From the NCBI RefSeq assembly GCF_001425325.1, contig NZ_LMEH01000001.1, positions 1,225,898-1,289,897 on the forward strand: DNA of 64,000 nucleotides. The letters run 5' to 3'. The notes under the pieces are model-generated. The model was not told where the DNA came from. It was given only the letters and a program-made list of their open reading frames with translations, and did not search any database. The DNA comes from Leifsonia sp. Root1293. Its GTDB lineage: Bacteria > Actinomycetota > Actinomycetes > Actinomycetales > Microbacteriaceae. The first letter of the stretch is position 1; each line of letters starts with the position of its first letter. Position numbers and translations under genes: made by a program. Positions 8,450 to 18,164 of this stretch are shown here, one piece after another.

Positions 8450-9220
8450 TCAGCCGCGCGGACGCACCACGGGGTTCGTCAGGATTCCGAGGCCGGTGAT
8501 CTCGACCTCGACCGTGTCGCCGTTCTCGATCGGGCCGACGCCGGCCGGCGTTCCGGTCAGGATGATGTCACCGGGCAGCAGCGTGAACACGCTCGAGGCG
8601 TAGGCGATGATCGTCTCGACGTCGTGCACCATGTCGGTGAGCGGAGCCCGCTGCTTGACGACGCCGTTCACGCGGGTTACGAGCTCGGCCGACGGGAAGT
8701 CGAACTCGGTGTCGACGATGGGGCCGATCGGGCAGAAGGAGTCGAAGCCCTTGGCCCGAGTCCACTGTCCGTCGGACTTCTGCAGATCGCGGGCTGTCAC
8801 GTCATTCGCGATGGTGAAGCCGAAGACGTGCTCCATCGCCTTCTCCTCCGTGACGTTCTTCGTGATCGTGCCGATCACGATGGCGAGCTCGCCCTCGAAC
8901 TCGACCTGCCGGCTCTGCTTCGGCAGCACGATGTAGTCGCCGGGACCAGACACCGACGTGTTCGGCTTGAGGAACAGCAGCGGTTCCTCGGGAACCGCCG
9001 TTCCCATCTCCGTGGCGTGGTCGCGGTAGTTCTTGCCGACGCCGACCACCTTCGATCGCGGGATCGACGGCGCGAGCAGGGTGGCATCGGCGATCGGAAC
9101 CCGCTCCCCCGTCGTGTCGTAGCCCGCGAACATCGGGTCTCCGGTCAACACCACCAGGTCGTCGTCATCGACGATTCCGAAGGCGATGCGATTGTCGTGG
9201 CTGAACCGTGCGATCTTCAT
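8450..9220 (-). CDS. Fumarylacetoacetate hydrolase (FAH) family protein
   Basis: 256 residues. An N-terminal cap is followed by the FAH catalytic fold. Visible motifs are VGVGKNYRDHATEMG, the metal-binding-type EFEGELA (glutamates), NDVTARDLQ, KGFDSFCPIGP and the C-terminal GDIILTGTPAGVG. Such proteins include acylpyruvases, oxaloacetate decarboxylases and 2-hydroxyhepta-2,4-diene-1,7-dioate isomerases. The exact reaction cannot be assigned. Placement next to gltX and leucine-pathway genes is common in actinobacteria (it is conserved in Mycobacterium), so a housekeeping or detoxifying role is more likely than aromatic catabolism. Confidence 0.92.
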   Translation of the reverse strand: MKIARFSHDNRIAFGIVDDDDLVVLTGDPMFAGYDTTGERVPIADATLLAPSIPRSKVVGVGKNYRDHATEMGTAVPEEPLLFLKPNTSVSGPGDYIVLPKQSRQVEFEGELAIVIGTITKNVTEEKAMEHVFGFTIANDVTARDLQKSDGQWTRAKGFDSFCPIGPIVDTEFDFPSAELVTRVNGVVKQRAPLTDMVHDVETIIAYASSVFTLLPGDIILTGTPAGVGPIENGDTVEVEITGLGILTNPVVRPRG

Positions 9221-9273
9221 GCCTCAACGCTACCCGCAGCGTGGGGAGCAGCACGAACGCCGCCGGCCGTGCC

Positions 9274-9708
9274 TCAGTCGTCGGGGATGAGCCTCTTGCC
9301 GAGGCTGATGGCGTTGTCGGGCGCGTAACCGATGGCCTCGTAGAACCCTATGGCCTCGGTGTTCGTTCCGCGCACCTGGAGATTGAGCTTGGGGCATCCG
9401 CGCGCCGTCAGCATCCGTTCGGCCTCCCGCACCAGGGAGCGGCCATGCCCGCGGCCGCGTTCCGCAGGGTCGACGGCGAGATAGTTCATCCAGCCACGAT
9501 GCCCGTCGTAGCCGATCATCACCGACGCGACGACGGCGCCATCGCGCTCCCCCACGAGGAAGAGCTCGGGTTGCTCGGCGACCTTGCGCTCGATGTCGCG
9601 ATGCGGGTCATTCCACGCCACGACGAGGCCGCAGGCATGCCAGAGCGCGACGACACTCTCGGTGTCGTCGCGCTCGAAGGCCCGGAGCCGCAGCTCGGCG
9701 TCGGTCAC
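9274..9708 (-). CDS. GNAT-family acetyltransferase (YpeA-like)
   Basis: 144 residues with a single N-acetyltransferase fold. The acetyl-CoA pyrophosphate-binding loop is AERGRGHGRSLV and the C-terminal strand pattern is NLQVRGTNTEAIGFYEAIGY. It matches the short YpeA subgroup of unknown acceptor. The stop of ilvE is 6 nt upstream of its start region, so it is probably co-transcribed as the last gene after leuB-ilvE. The substrate could be an amino group on a protein or a small molecule; nothing in the sequence decides. Confidence 0.88.
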   Translation of the reverse strand: MTDAELRLRAFERDDTESVVALWHACGLVVAWNDPHRDIERKVAEQPELFLVGERDGAVVASVMIGYDGHRGWMNYLAVDPAERGRGHGRSLVREAERMLTARGCPKLNLQVRGTNTEAIGFYEAIGYAPDNAISLGKRLIPDD

Positions 9709-9714
9709 GCGCGC

Positions 9715-10821
9715 TCAGGCGTCGAGACGCACGAGCCAGCCATGGCGGTCCTCGACACGGCCGTACTGGATACCGGTGAGTTCCTCACGGAGCGACAGGG
9801 CGAGCTCTTCGGACTGCGGTCCGTTGTGCACGATCTCGAAGTCCTCGCCGAGCAGTCGGCCGATCGGCACGATCACCGCCGCCGTTCCGCAGGCGAAGGC
9901 ACCCACGATGTCGCCGGATGCAGCTCCGTCACGCCACTCGTCGAGAGTCACCCTGCGCTGCTCGATGAGGTGCCCGCGGTCGGCGGCCAGGCGCAGCACG
10001 GAATCGCGGGTGATGCCCTCGAGGATCGACTCGGACTCCGGCGTGATGAGGGTGCCGTCCTTGCGCACCAGCACGATGTTCATGCCGCCGAGCTCCTCGA
10101 GGTACTTCCCCTCGTCGAGGAACAGCACCTGCTGGCAGCCGTGCTCGTAGGCCTCGGCCTGGGGCAGCAGGCTCGACGCGTAGTTGCCGCCGGTCTTGGC
10201 GGCGCCCGTGCCGCCCTTGCTGGCCCGGGCGTACTCGCTCGACAGCCAGATGTTGACCGGCTGCACTCCCCCGGTGAAGTACGCACCGGCGGGGCTGGCG
10301 ATCAGGTAGTAGGCGACCTTCTTCGCCGGGCGCACTCCGAGGAAGGCCTCCTTGGCGAACATGAAGGGCCGGAGGTAGAGGCTGGTCTCCGGGGCCGTCG
10401 GCACCCAGTCCGCGTCGACGGCGACGAGCTGCTTGAGCGAGGCGATGAAGTGCTCAGAAGGGAGCTCCGGGAGGGCGAGGCGGTGCGCCGACCGCTGCAT
10501 CCGCGCGGCGTTCTCGTAGGGGCGGAAGGTCCAGATGGATCCGTCAGCATGGCGGTACGCCTTGAGGCCCTCGAAGATCTCCTGGGCGTAGTGCAGCACG
10601 GCTGCGGCGGGGTCGAGCTGGATGGGACCGTACGGCGAGACGCGCGGGCGGTGCCAGCCGCCGCGCTCCGACCAGCACACGTCGACCATGTGGTCGGTGA
10701 AGTGGTTGCCGAAGCCCGGGTCGGCGAGGATCGCCTCGCGCTCCTCGGGAGCGACGGGGTTCTCGTTGCGGACTGTCTGCCAGATGAGGCTCTGACTCGC
10801 GAGGGGAAGCTGGATCGTCAT
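9715..10821 (-). CDS. ilvE: Branched-chain amino acid aminotransferase
   Basis: A 368-residue class IV PLP transaminase catalysing the last step of leucine, isoleucine and valine synthesis with glutamate as donor. Lys209 in GTGAAKTGGNYA is the PLP lysine, and the long eukaryote-like BCAT architecture (FEGLKAY, RPFMF, GITRDSVL motifs) is complete. It follows leuB by 24 bp on the same strand, so the two probably share a transcript. The ATG at 10821 has a GAAAGAG site. Confidence 0.96.
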   Translation of the reverse strand: MTIQLPLASQSLIWQTVRNENPVAPEEREAILADPGFGNHFTDHMVDVCWSERGGWHRPRVSPYGPIQLDPAAAVLHYAQEIFEGLKAYRHADGSIWTFRPYENAARMQRSAHRLALPELPSEHFIASLKQLVAVDADWVPTAPETSLYLRPFMFAKEAFLGVRPAKKVAYYLIASPAGAYFTGGVQPVNIWLSSEYARASKGGTGAAKTGGNYASSLLPQAEAYEHGCQQVLFLDEGKYLEELGGMNIVLVRKDGTLITPESESILEGITRDSVLRLAADRGHLIEQRRVTLDEWRDGAASGDIVGAFACGTAAVIVPIGRLLGEDFEIVHNGPQSEELALSLREELTGIQYGRVEDRHGWLVRLDA

Positions 10822-10845
10822 GGGCTGCTCTTTCTTCGAGTACGT

Positions 10846-11904
10846 CTAGTGTGCGCGAATCCGGTCGGAGATCGCAGTGCCGATCTCCGAGGTCGACCTG
10901 GAGGCCTCACCACGTTCGGCGATGTCGGCTGCGACGGCCGCCTGCACTCTGGTCGCGGCATCCGCGAGCCCGAGGTGGTCGAGCAGCAGAGCGACGGAGA
11001 GGATGGCGGCAGTCGGGTCGGCGATGCCCTTCCCGGCGATGTCGGGCGCGGAACCGTGCACCGGCTCGAACATGCTGGGGAATCGGCCGTCGGGGTTGAT
11101 GTTGCCCGAGGCTGCGAGGCCGATGCCGCCGCTGATCGCGGCCGCAAGATCGGTGAGGATGTCGCCGAAGAGGTTGTCCGTGACGATGACGTCGAATCTA
11201 GCAGGATTCGTGACGAGGAAGATGGTGGCGGCGTCGACGTGCAAGTAGTCGACCGTGACGTCGGGGAACTCGGTGGCCACCTCGTCGACGACGCGCTTCC
11301 AGATCCCGCCGGCGAACACCAGCACATTGGTCTTGTGAACGAGGGTCAACTTCTTGCGCGGGCGGGCGGATGCCACCCCGAAGGCATGCCTCACGACACG
11401 CTCGACGCCGTAGGCCGTGTTGACGGACACCTCGTTGGCGACCTCCTGCGCGGTCCCCTGGCGGATGGAGCCGCCGTTGCCGACGTACGGCCCCTCGGTG
11501 CCTTCGCGCACGACGACGAAGTCGATGGCTCCGGGGTCGGCCAACGGGCTCGAGACCCCGGGGTGGAGCACCGACGGACGCAGGTTCACGTAGTGGTCGA
11601 GCGAGAACCGCAGCTTGAGCAGCAGCCCGCGTTCGATGTTCGCTCCGGCCAACCGCGGGTCGCCCGGGGTGCCGCCGACGGCGCCGAGGAGGATGGCATC
11701 GTGGCCTGAGACGGCTGCCAGGTCCTCATCGGTGAGGGTGTCGCCGGTCTCGAGGTAGCGCGCGGCTCCCAGGGAGAACGACGTCTTCTCGAAGGTGACG
11801 TCTCCACCCTCCGTCACAGCATCGAGGACCTTGAGAGCCTCGGTGACGACTTCGGGTCCGATGCCGTCACCGGGGATGACGGCCAGGGAGATGACACGCG
11901 ACAT
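10846..11904 (-). CDS. leuB: 3-isopropylmalate dehydrogenase
   Basis: 352 residues; oxidises and decarboxylates 3-isopropylmalate to 2-oxoisocaproate with NAD in leucine synthesis. N-terminal [11 protein letters not shown], substrate-binding [13 protein letters not shown] and the decarboxylating-dehydrogenase signature [19 protein letters not shown] are present. The ATG at 11904 is 5 nt after GAGGAG. An extension of the frame to 12144 crosses the divergent promoter region and is not supported. First gene of a leuB-ilvE-GNAT transcription unit. Confidence 0.97.
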   Translation of the reverse strand: MSRVISLAVIPGDGIGPEVVTEALKVLDAVTEGGDVTFEKTSFSLGAARYLETGDTLTDEDLAAVSGHDAILLGAVGGTPGDPRLAGANIERGLLLKLRFSLDHYVNLRPSVLHPGVSSPLADPGAIDFVVVREGTEGPYVGNGGSIRQGTAQEVANEVSVNTAYGVERVVRHAFGVASARPRKKLTLVHKTNVLVFAGGIWKRVVDEVATEFPDVTVDYLHVDAATIFLVTNPARFDVIVTDNLFGDILTDLAAAISGGIGLAASGNINPDGRFPSMFEPVHGSAPDIAGKGIADPTAAILSVALLLDHLGLADAATRVQAAVAADIAERGEASRSTSEIGTAISDRIRAH

Positions 11905-12143
11905 TTCGCTCCTCGCAGGCGGTGGAAGGGTGTCGTTCCAGCGTAGTCGCCGGTTCAGCCGGCGACGCGCAGGGCTAATCACAGATCCGCCACGCCCGCA
12001 ATCCTCTACCTGCGCGGTCCGAAGCTGAGTAATGTCTGGGTTGCCCCGAACAGGGGCCGATGTGTCGAGCATCCTGCGAGCCGGGGTCATCTCCGATCGT
12101 GATTCGACGCAGAAGCGGAATCCCGACGAAAGGATCCACCACA

Positions 12144-12305
12144 ATGAATCTCCTCTTCATCATCATCATCGTCGTCGCCGTCGTTCTCGCCATCCTGGGT
12201 GGCCTGAACAGTGCGCTGAGCTGGCTGCTCTGGGTGGGAATCATCCTCGCGGTGATCGCGATCATCGCCTGGCTGATCCGGGTCATCTCGGGCAACAGGG
12301 CCTGA
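12144..12305 (+). CDS. Very short hydrophobic membrane protein
   Basis: 53 residues with two adjoining hydrophobic stretches ([18 protein letters not shown] and [18 protein letters not shown]) and a short basic tail. The start at 12144 is preceded by AAAGGA, 8 nt upstream. It lies 4 bp before the DUF6458 gene, so the two are co-transcribed. Similar short 'hydrophobic proteins' are common in this family of bacteria, and their function is unknown. Confidence 0.7.
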   Translation: MNLLFIIIIVVAVVLAILGGLNSALSWLLWVGIILAVIAIIAWLIRVISGNRA

Positions 12306-12309
12306 GATC

Positions 12310-12561
12310 ATGAGCATCGGTCTCGGCATCTTCCTCATCGCCGTCGGGGCGATCCTGGTCTGGGCGCTCAACGTCGAGGTCGAATGGATCAACCTGGACA
12401 TGGTGGGCTACGTGCTCATGATCGCCGGGGCCGTCGTCGTGATCATCGGGCTCGTCCTGATGTTCCGTCGCCGCCAGTCGACCTCGGTCACCGCGACCTC
12501 GGTCGACCCGGCGAACGGCAGCCAGGTCACGCGCAACGAGAGCTCCTCGCCCGAGCTGTAG
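12310..12561 (+). CDS. DUF6458 small membrane protein
   Basis: 83 residues. The first helix follows MSIGLGIFLIAVGAILVWAL, then the polar NVEVEWINLDMVGY, a second helix and the RRR cytoplasmic anchor, ending in a Ser/Thr-rich tail. The G-x-x-L-x-A-x-G-A-I-L...V-x-W-x-(D/N)-L-D pattern is that of DUF6458, a two-helix family of actinobacteria with no known function. It follows the 53-residue membrane protein by 4 bp. Confidence 0.8.
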   Translation: MSIGLGIFLIAVGAILVWALNVEVEWINLDMVGYVLMIAGAVVVIIGLVLMFRRRQSTSVTATSVDPANGSQVTRNESSSPEL

Positions 12562-12579
12562 CGCACCACCTCGCACGAC

Positions 12580-12616
12580 GACGAAGGCCCCGGATGATGC
12601 ATCCGGGGCCTTCGTC
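12580..12616. terminator. Bidirectional terminator between DUF6458 and serA
   Basis: Perfect 16-bp stem (GACGAAGGCCCCGGAT and complement) with a 5-nt loop, placed between two convergent genes, 18 bp after one stop and 14 bp before the other. Symmetric placement supports termination from both sides. Confidence 0.88.
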
Positions 12617-12630
12617 CTGTCTCCAGCGGA

Positions 12631-14223
12631 CTACTCGGTGATGTCGATCTCGATCATCACGTCTGCCGCGATGGCGTCGCGAACGGCGGCGAGGATCTCG
12701 GCGGGGACGGGCGAGTCGACGGTCAGCACGCTGAGCGCCGGGCCGCCGGCCGAGTGGCGGGCGATCTGCATGCCGGCGATGTTGATGCCTGCCTCGCCGA
12801 ACTCACGGCCGTACACGGCGACGATGCCCGGGCGGTCGGTGTACTGCATGACGATCAGGTTCTTCGCGATCGGCACCTCGACGTCGTAGCCGTTGATCTC
12901 GACGATCTTCTCCGTCTGCTTGGTTCCCGTCAGCGTTCCGGAGACCGAGACCTGCGTGCCGTCGGCGAGGGCGCCGCGCAGGGTGATGACGTTGCGGTAC
13001 TCCTCGGACACGGCATCGGTGATCAGGCGCACGGCGATGCCGCGCTGATCGGCGAGCAGCGGCGCGTTGACGTACGAGACGGTCTCACTGACGACGTTCG
13101 TGAACACTCCCTTGAGGGCTGCGAGCTTCAGCACGCTCACGTCGTAGTCGGCGAGCTCTCCGCGCACCTCGACGTCGACGCTGGTGAGCGGGCTCGAGTG
13201 CGCCAGGCCCGAGAACACCTGGCCGAGCTTCTCGAGCAGCGGGATGCCGGGACGCACGTACGGGTCGATGACACCGCCGGCCACGTTGACAGCATCCGGA
13301 ACCAGCTCGCCGGCGAGGGCGAGCCGCACCGACTTCGCGACGGAGACGCCGGCCTTCTCCTGGGCCTCGTCGGTCGAGGCGCCGAGGTGCGGTGTGACGA
13401 CGACGTTGGGCAGCGCCAGAAGCGGAGAACCCTGCGGCGGCTCGCTCACGAACACGTCGAGTCCGGCACCGGCGATCTCGCCGGCCACGAGCGCGTCGTG
13501 CAGGGCGTCCTCGTCGATGAGGCCGCCGCGGGCGACGTTGACGACGTACGCCGTCTTCTTCATCCGCTTGAGCTGCTCGGTGCTGATCATGCCCGTGGTC
13601 TCGGGCGTCTTCGGCATGTGGATGGTGATGAAGTCCGACTGCTCGAGCAGTTCGTCGAGGCTGACGGGCTGCACGCCGAGCTGCTGGGCGCGGGCGCTGG
13701 TGATGTATGGGTCGTAGGCGATCACCGTGGTGCCGAACGCCTGCAGGCGGGCCGTGATCAGCGCGCCGATGCGGCCGAGGCCGATGATGCCGACGGTCTT
13801 CTCGTAGAGCTCGGTTCCGGTGTACGCCGAGCGCTTCCACTGGCCCTGCGCGAGTGCGCTGTGAGCCGCCGGGATGTGGCGGGCCAGGCTCAGGATGTGA
13901 CCGACGGTGAGCTCGGCGGCCGAGATGATGTTCGAGGTCGGAGCGTTGACGACCATCACACCGGCCGTGGTGGCCGCCTTGATGTCGACGTTGTCGAGAC
14001 CGACGCCGGCGCGGGCGATGACCTGGAGCTTCGGCGCCGCTGCGATCGCCTCGGCATCGACCTGGGTGGCGCTGCGCACGAGGATGGCGTTCGCGTCGGC
14101 GAGGCCGGCGAAGAGGGCCGCGCGGTCGGTTCCGTCGACCTGCCGCACGTCGAAGTCTGGACCGAGGGCATCGATCGTGGCGGGCGAGAGGATTTCAGCG
14201 ATCAGCACGACCGGCTTTGACAC
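12631..14223 (-). CDS. serA: D-3-phosphoglycerate dehydrogenase
   Basis: 530 residues; first committed step of serine synthesis (3-phosphoglycerate to 3-phosphohydroxypyruvate, NAD). Domains in order: substrate-binding (1-100), nucleotide-binding with GIIGLGRIG, catalytic segments VNVARGGLIDE and TPHLGAST, an intervening ASB domain, and a C-terminal ACT domain (from about 455). This long type I form is allosterically inhibited by serine in mycobacteria; the same is expected here. The start codon is GTG at 14223 with AAAGGA upstream. It is transcribed alone, divergent from the DoxX gene. Confidence 0.97.
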   Translation of the reverse strand: MSKPVVLIAEILSPATIDALGPDFDVRQVDGTDRAALFAGLADANAILVRSATQVDAEAIAAAPKLQVIARAGVGLDNVDIKAATTAGVMVVNAPTSNIISAAELTVGHILSLARHIPAAHSALAQGQWKRSAYTGTELYEKTVGIIGLGRIGALITARLQAFGTTVIAYDPYITSARAQQLGVQPVSLDELLEQSDFITIHMPKTPETTGMISTEQLKRMKKTAYVVNVARGGLIDEDALHDALVAGEIAGAGLDVFVSEPPQGSPLLALPNVVVTPHLGASTDEAQEKAGVSVAKSVRLALAGELVPDAVNVAGGVIDPYVRPGIPLLEKLGQVFSGLAHSSPLTSVDVEVRGELADYDVSVLKLAALKGVFTNVVSETVSYVNAPLLADQRGIAVRLITDAVSEEYRNVITLRGALADGTQVSVSGTLTGTKQTEKIVEINGYDVEVPIAKNLIVMQYTDRPGIVAVYGREFGEAGINIAGMQIARHSAGGPALSVLTVDSPVPAEILAAVRDAIAADVMIEIDITE

Positions 14224-14325
14224 GACGAATCGATTCCTTTGCAGCAGAGGGGAGGATGCGCGTCGCCGTCACTGGGACGCAATCATGTGAAACTCTAGCC
14301 GAGGCCGTACAGCCGGAAGGAATAC

Positions 14326-14724
14326 ATGACGACGCACGACATCTTCGAGATCGCACAGTGGGTCGTGCGCATCCTGCTCGCCATAGTGTTCGTCGGAATG
14401 GGCGTCAATCACTTCCGCCCTGGCGCCGCCAGGATCATGGCGAAGATGATCCCGCCGCGCATGCGACGGGAGGGCCTGCTCGCTCCGGTCAACCTGGTGC
14501 GCTTCACCGGGGTGTGCGAGATCGCCGGTGGCATCGGACTTCTCATCCCGGCCACCCAGTTCGCCGCCGGCATCCTGCTCGCCGTGTTCCTGGTCGCGGT
14601 CTTCCCGGCCAACGTCTACGCCGCGCGGCATCCGGAGATCTTCCGGTCCCTCTCGATCCCGCTGGTTCCCCGTTCGATCGCCCAGATCGTGCTGATCGGT
14701 CTGTGCGTCTTCGCCGCTGTGTAG
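14326..14724 (+). CDS. DoxX-family membrane protein
   Basis: 132 residues, four membrane helices. Typical DoxX features are WVVRILLAIVFVGMGVNHF, the conserved FTGVCEIAGGIGLLIP helix and the AVFPANVYAA segment. The ATG at 14326 has GAAGGA 6 nt upstream. DoxX-like proteins are linked to membrane redox and oxidative-stress complexes in mycobacteria; the role here is unknown. It shares a divergent promoter region with serA. Confidence 0.85.
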   Translation: MTTHDIFEIAQWVVRILLAIVFVGMGVNHFRPGAARIMAKMIPPRMRREGLLAPVNLVRFTGVCEIAGGIGLLIPATQFAAGILLAVFLVAVFPANVYAARHPEIFRSLSIPLVPRSIAQIVLIGLCVFAAV

Positions 14725-14746
14725 GCGCCGGGCCGTGGAGCCCGGG

Positions 14747-15112
14747 TCAGCCGATCGGGATCCAGCGCGCGAACGCTGCGATGATGTCGAGGCTGAGCAC
14801 GGCAGAGAGACCGAGTCCGACGGCGTAGAAGGCGATCTGCGCCAGGGGTCCGCGGTTGCGGCCCAGCGTGAAGGCGATGGCGAACAGCACCAGCGGCAGC
14901 ACGAGTCCGAGCACGAGCAGCGCCCAGCCGAATCCGTTGATCGAGGCGTCGAGCTGGTTCGCGAAGTCTGAGATGCCGATCAGGTTGCCCAGAGCCTCGA
15001 AGACGTCGTAGGCGTAGAACAGGCCGAAGAGCACGGCCAGGGTCACGGCCAGCCAGAGCGGGGTGCGCGCAGCGGCCTCGGCGGCCGGGACTGCAGTGGC
15101 ATCGTCGGTCAT
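14747..15112 (-). CDS. Hypothetical membrane protein (four helices)
   Basis: 121 residues starting MTDDATAVPAAEAAA. A short disordered arm is followed by about four hydrophobic segments and a C-terminal FARWIPIG. The ATG at 15112 overlaps the stop of the gene upstream (ATGA), so translation is coupled. No family recognised. Its partner at 15109-15621 is also a membrane protein, and they may form a complex. Confidence 0.8.
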   Translation of the reverse strand: MTDDATAVPAAEAAARTPLWLAVTLAVLFGLFYAYDVFEALGNLIGISDFANQLDASINGFGWALLVLGLVLPLVLFAIAFTLGRNRGPLAQIAFYAVGLGLSAVLSLDIIAAFARWIPIG

Positions 15113-15621
15113 GAGGCCAACCCCGTTCCGAGGAGGAAGGGCAGGGGAACGAGCAGCACCACTCCGGCGAAGAGCCAGAGCAGCCGGGTGCGGGGGCGGC
15201 CCCGCGTGAGCCAGAGCGTCACGGCGAACCACAGCGGCACGGCGAGGATCGCCAGCCACGTACCGAGCCCGAACATGAACTGCGCAACGGGGTCGAGAGC
15301 TCCCGTCGACATGCGCGTCGCGACCACTCCCCAGCCGATCATGTAGATGAGGTAGATGCCGCCGAGCACACCGAGCGTGATGAGCGTCGCCGAGCTGGTC
15401 TGGGAAGGGGCGTCATTCTCGTCGTGAGCCGCATCCGTCGCGGTGTCCGGAGTCGTCACGCGACCGGGCTCGCCGACCGGGACCCATCCAGGACGCAGCT
15501 CGGAACGACCGGCCGTCTCGGATGACCCGATGCCATCGACAGCGCGATCGTCCTTCGCCACGAGCGTCGGATCGTCGTCGCCCGCCCAGTTGAGTGCGTC
15601 GTCGTCGCGTGCTGCTGCCAT
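15109..15621 (-). CDS. Hypothetical membrane protein with disordered N-terminal half
   Basis: 170 residues. The first about 75 are polar and acidic (MAAARDDDALNWAGDDDPT), followed by three membrane helices including YLIYMIGWGVVATRM and LLWLFAGVVLLVPLPFLLG. First gene of a two-gene unit with 14747-15112. Family not recognised. The N-terminal arm resembles the low-complexity cytoplasmic arms common in actinobacterial membrane proteins. Confidence 0.8.
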   Translation of the reverse strand: MAAARDDDALNWAGDDDPTLVAKDDRAVDGIGSSETAGRSELRPGWVPVGEPGRVTTPDTATDAAHDENDAPSQTSSATLITLGVLGGIYLIYMIGWGVVATRMSTGALDPVAQFMFGLGTWLAILAVPLWFAVTLWLTRGRPRTRLLWLFAGVVLLVPLPFLLGTGLAS

Positions 15622-15655
15622 GCACTCAGACTACCGGGGGCCGCTGCGCGGGTTA

Positions 15656-15730
15656 GCGCGGCGCGGGTCAGCGCGGCGCGGGTCAGCGCGGCGCGGGTCA
15701 GCGCGGCGGGGGTCAGCGCGGCGCGGCTCG
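15656..15730. repeat. 15-bp tandem repeat (5 units) at the cutC 3' end
   Basis: Units of GCGCGGCGCGGGTCA: three perfect copies (15656-15700), one with a single mismatch and one with three. A further degenerate unit lies at 15641-15655. The unit length is five codons, and on the minus strand each perfect unit carries TGA in the cutC frame, so the true cutC stop (15713-15715) is followed by further in-frame stops at 15-nt intervals. Confidence 0.9.
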
Positions 15731-16444
15731 AACCGCCTCGACGGCCGCGCGAACGAGGCCGCGATCCGTCACGTCGTAGCCGACCGCTCCCCCGCCTGGA
15801 CCACTGGCGCCCCCTCCGTCCGAGCGCCCGCGGGCGGAGAGGTGCACGGCGTCCACTCCGGCCGCGACGAGGACGCCGATGTCGTCGACGCGCACGCCGC
15901 CGCCTGCCATGACCTGCACCGTGCCGCCGGCGTGCCGCATCCGTTCCAGCACGGATGCTCCCGCCCGGCAGTCTGCTGCGCCGCCCGAGCTCAGCACCCT
16001 GGTCACGCCGAGGGCACCGAGGGGTCGGAGCGCGACGATGGGGTCCGGCGTCGCGTCGACGACGCGGTGCACGGTGACCGTCATGCCGTCGGCAGCCTCG
16101 ACGAATCGGGCGATCGCCGTCTCGTCGAGCGTGCCGTCATAGTGGGCGGCGCCGACCACGACTCCGTCGGCACCGGCGGAGAAGACCGCGCGGATGTCGC
16201 GCTCGATCACCGCGAGCTCGCTCTCGTCATAGACGAAGCCGCCTCCACGGGGCCGCACGAGAACGTGCACGAAGTCCGTGGCCCGGGCTTCGGCTGCCGC
16301 CGCGACTGCGGCCTCGACCAACCCGATCGATGGCGTGAGCCCGCCGAGGTCGAGGGCGACGCACAGCTCGATGCGGTCGGCGCCCTCCTCGAGCGCGACG
16401 CGCACTCCGGCCAGGTCCTGCACGGCGATCTCGACGGCTGTCAT
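15713..16444 (-). CDS. cutC: Copper homeostasis protein CutC family
   Basis: 243 residues, TIM-barrel fold. Recognisable CutC segments are EEGADRIELCVAL.LGGLTPS, HVLVRPRGGGFVYDESE, VVGAAHYDGT.D, MTVTVHRVVDATPDP and LSSGGAADCRAG. Despite the name, direct copper handling by bacterial CutC is doubtful. The ATG at 16444 has AAGGAG 4 nt upstream; another ATG 24 nt earlier is possible. Its last codons lie in the tandem repeat, and a long palindromic element separates it from ilvC. Confidence 0.92.
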   Translation of the reverse strand: MTAVEIAVQDLAGVRVALEEGADRIELCVALDLGGLTPSIGLVEAAVAAAAEARATDFVHVLVRPRGGGFVYDESELAVIERDIRAVFSAGADGVVVGAAHYDGTLDETAIARFVEAADGMTVTVHRVVDATPDPIVALRPLGALGVTRVLSSGGAADCRAGASVLERMRHAGGTVQVMAGGGVRVDDIGVLVAAGVDAVHLSARGRSDGGGASGPGGGAVGYDVTDRGLVRAAVEAVRAAPR

Positions 16445-16471
16445 CGGGCTCCTTCGGAGGATGTCATCGGG

Positions 16472-16560
16472 CGAGAACGCAATTCCCGCGAGTGGTTCAA
16501 CGCGAGAACGCAGTTCCTGCGGGTGCGGAGTGCCCGCGACCCGCAGAAACTGCGTTCTCG
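16472..16560. repeat. Palindromic repeat array between cutC and ilvC
   Basis: Two 22-nt arms at 16503-16524 and 16539-16560 are inverted with a single mismatch and a 14-nt spacer. A third copy, in direct orientation with three mismatches, lies at 16472-16493. The shared core is CGAGAACGCA(G/A)TTCC. Such direct-plus-inverted organisation is typical of REP/BIME-like elements rather than of a simple terminator. It lies just after the ilvC stop codon on the minus strand. Confidence 0.85.
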
Positions 16561-16578
16561 ATGGAAAGGGGTAGCGCT

Positions 16579-18160
<1,582 letters not shown>

Positions 18161-18164
18161 GCTC

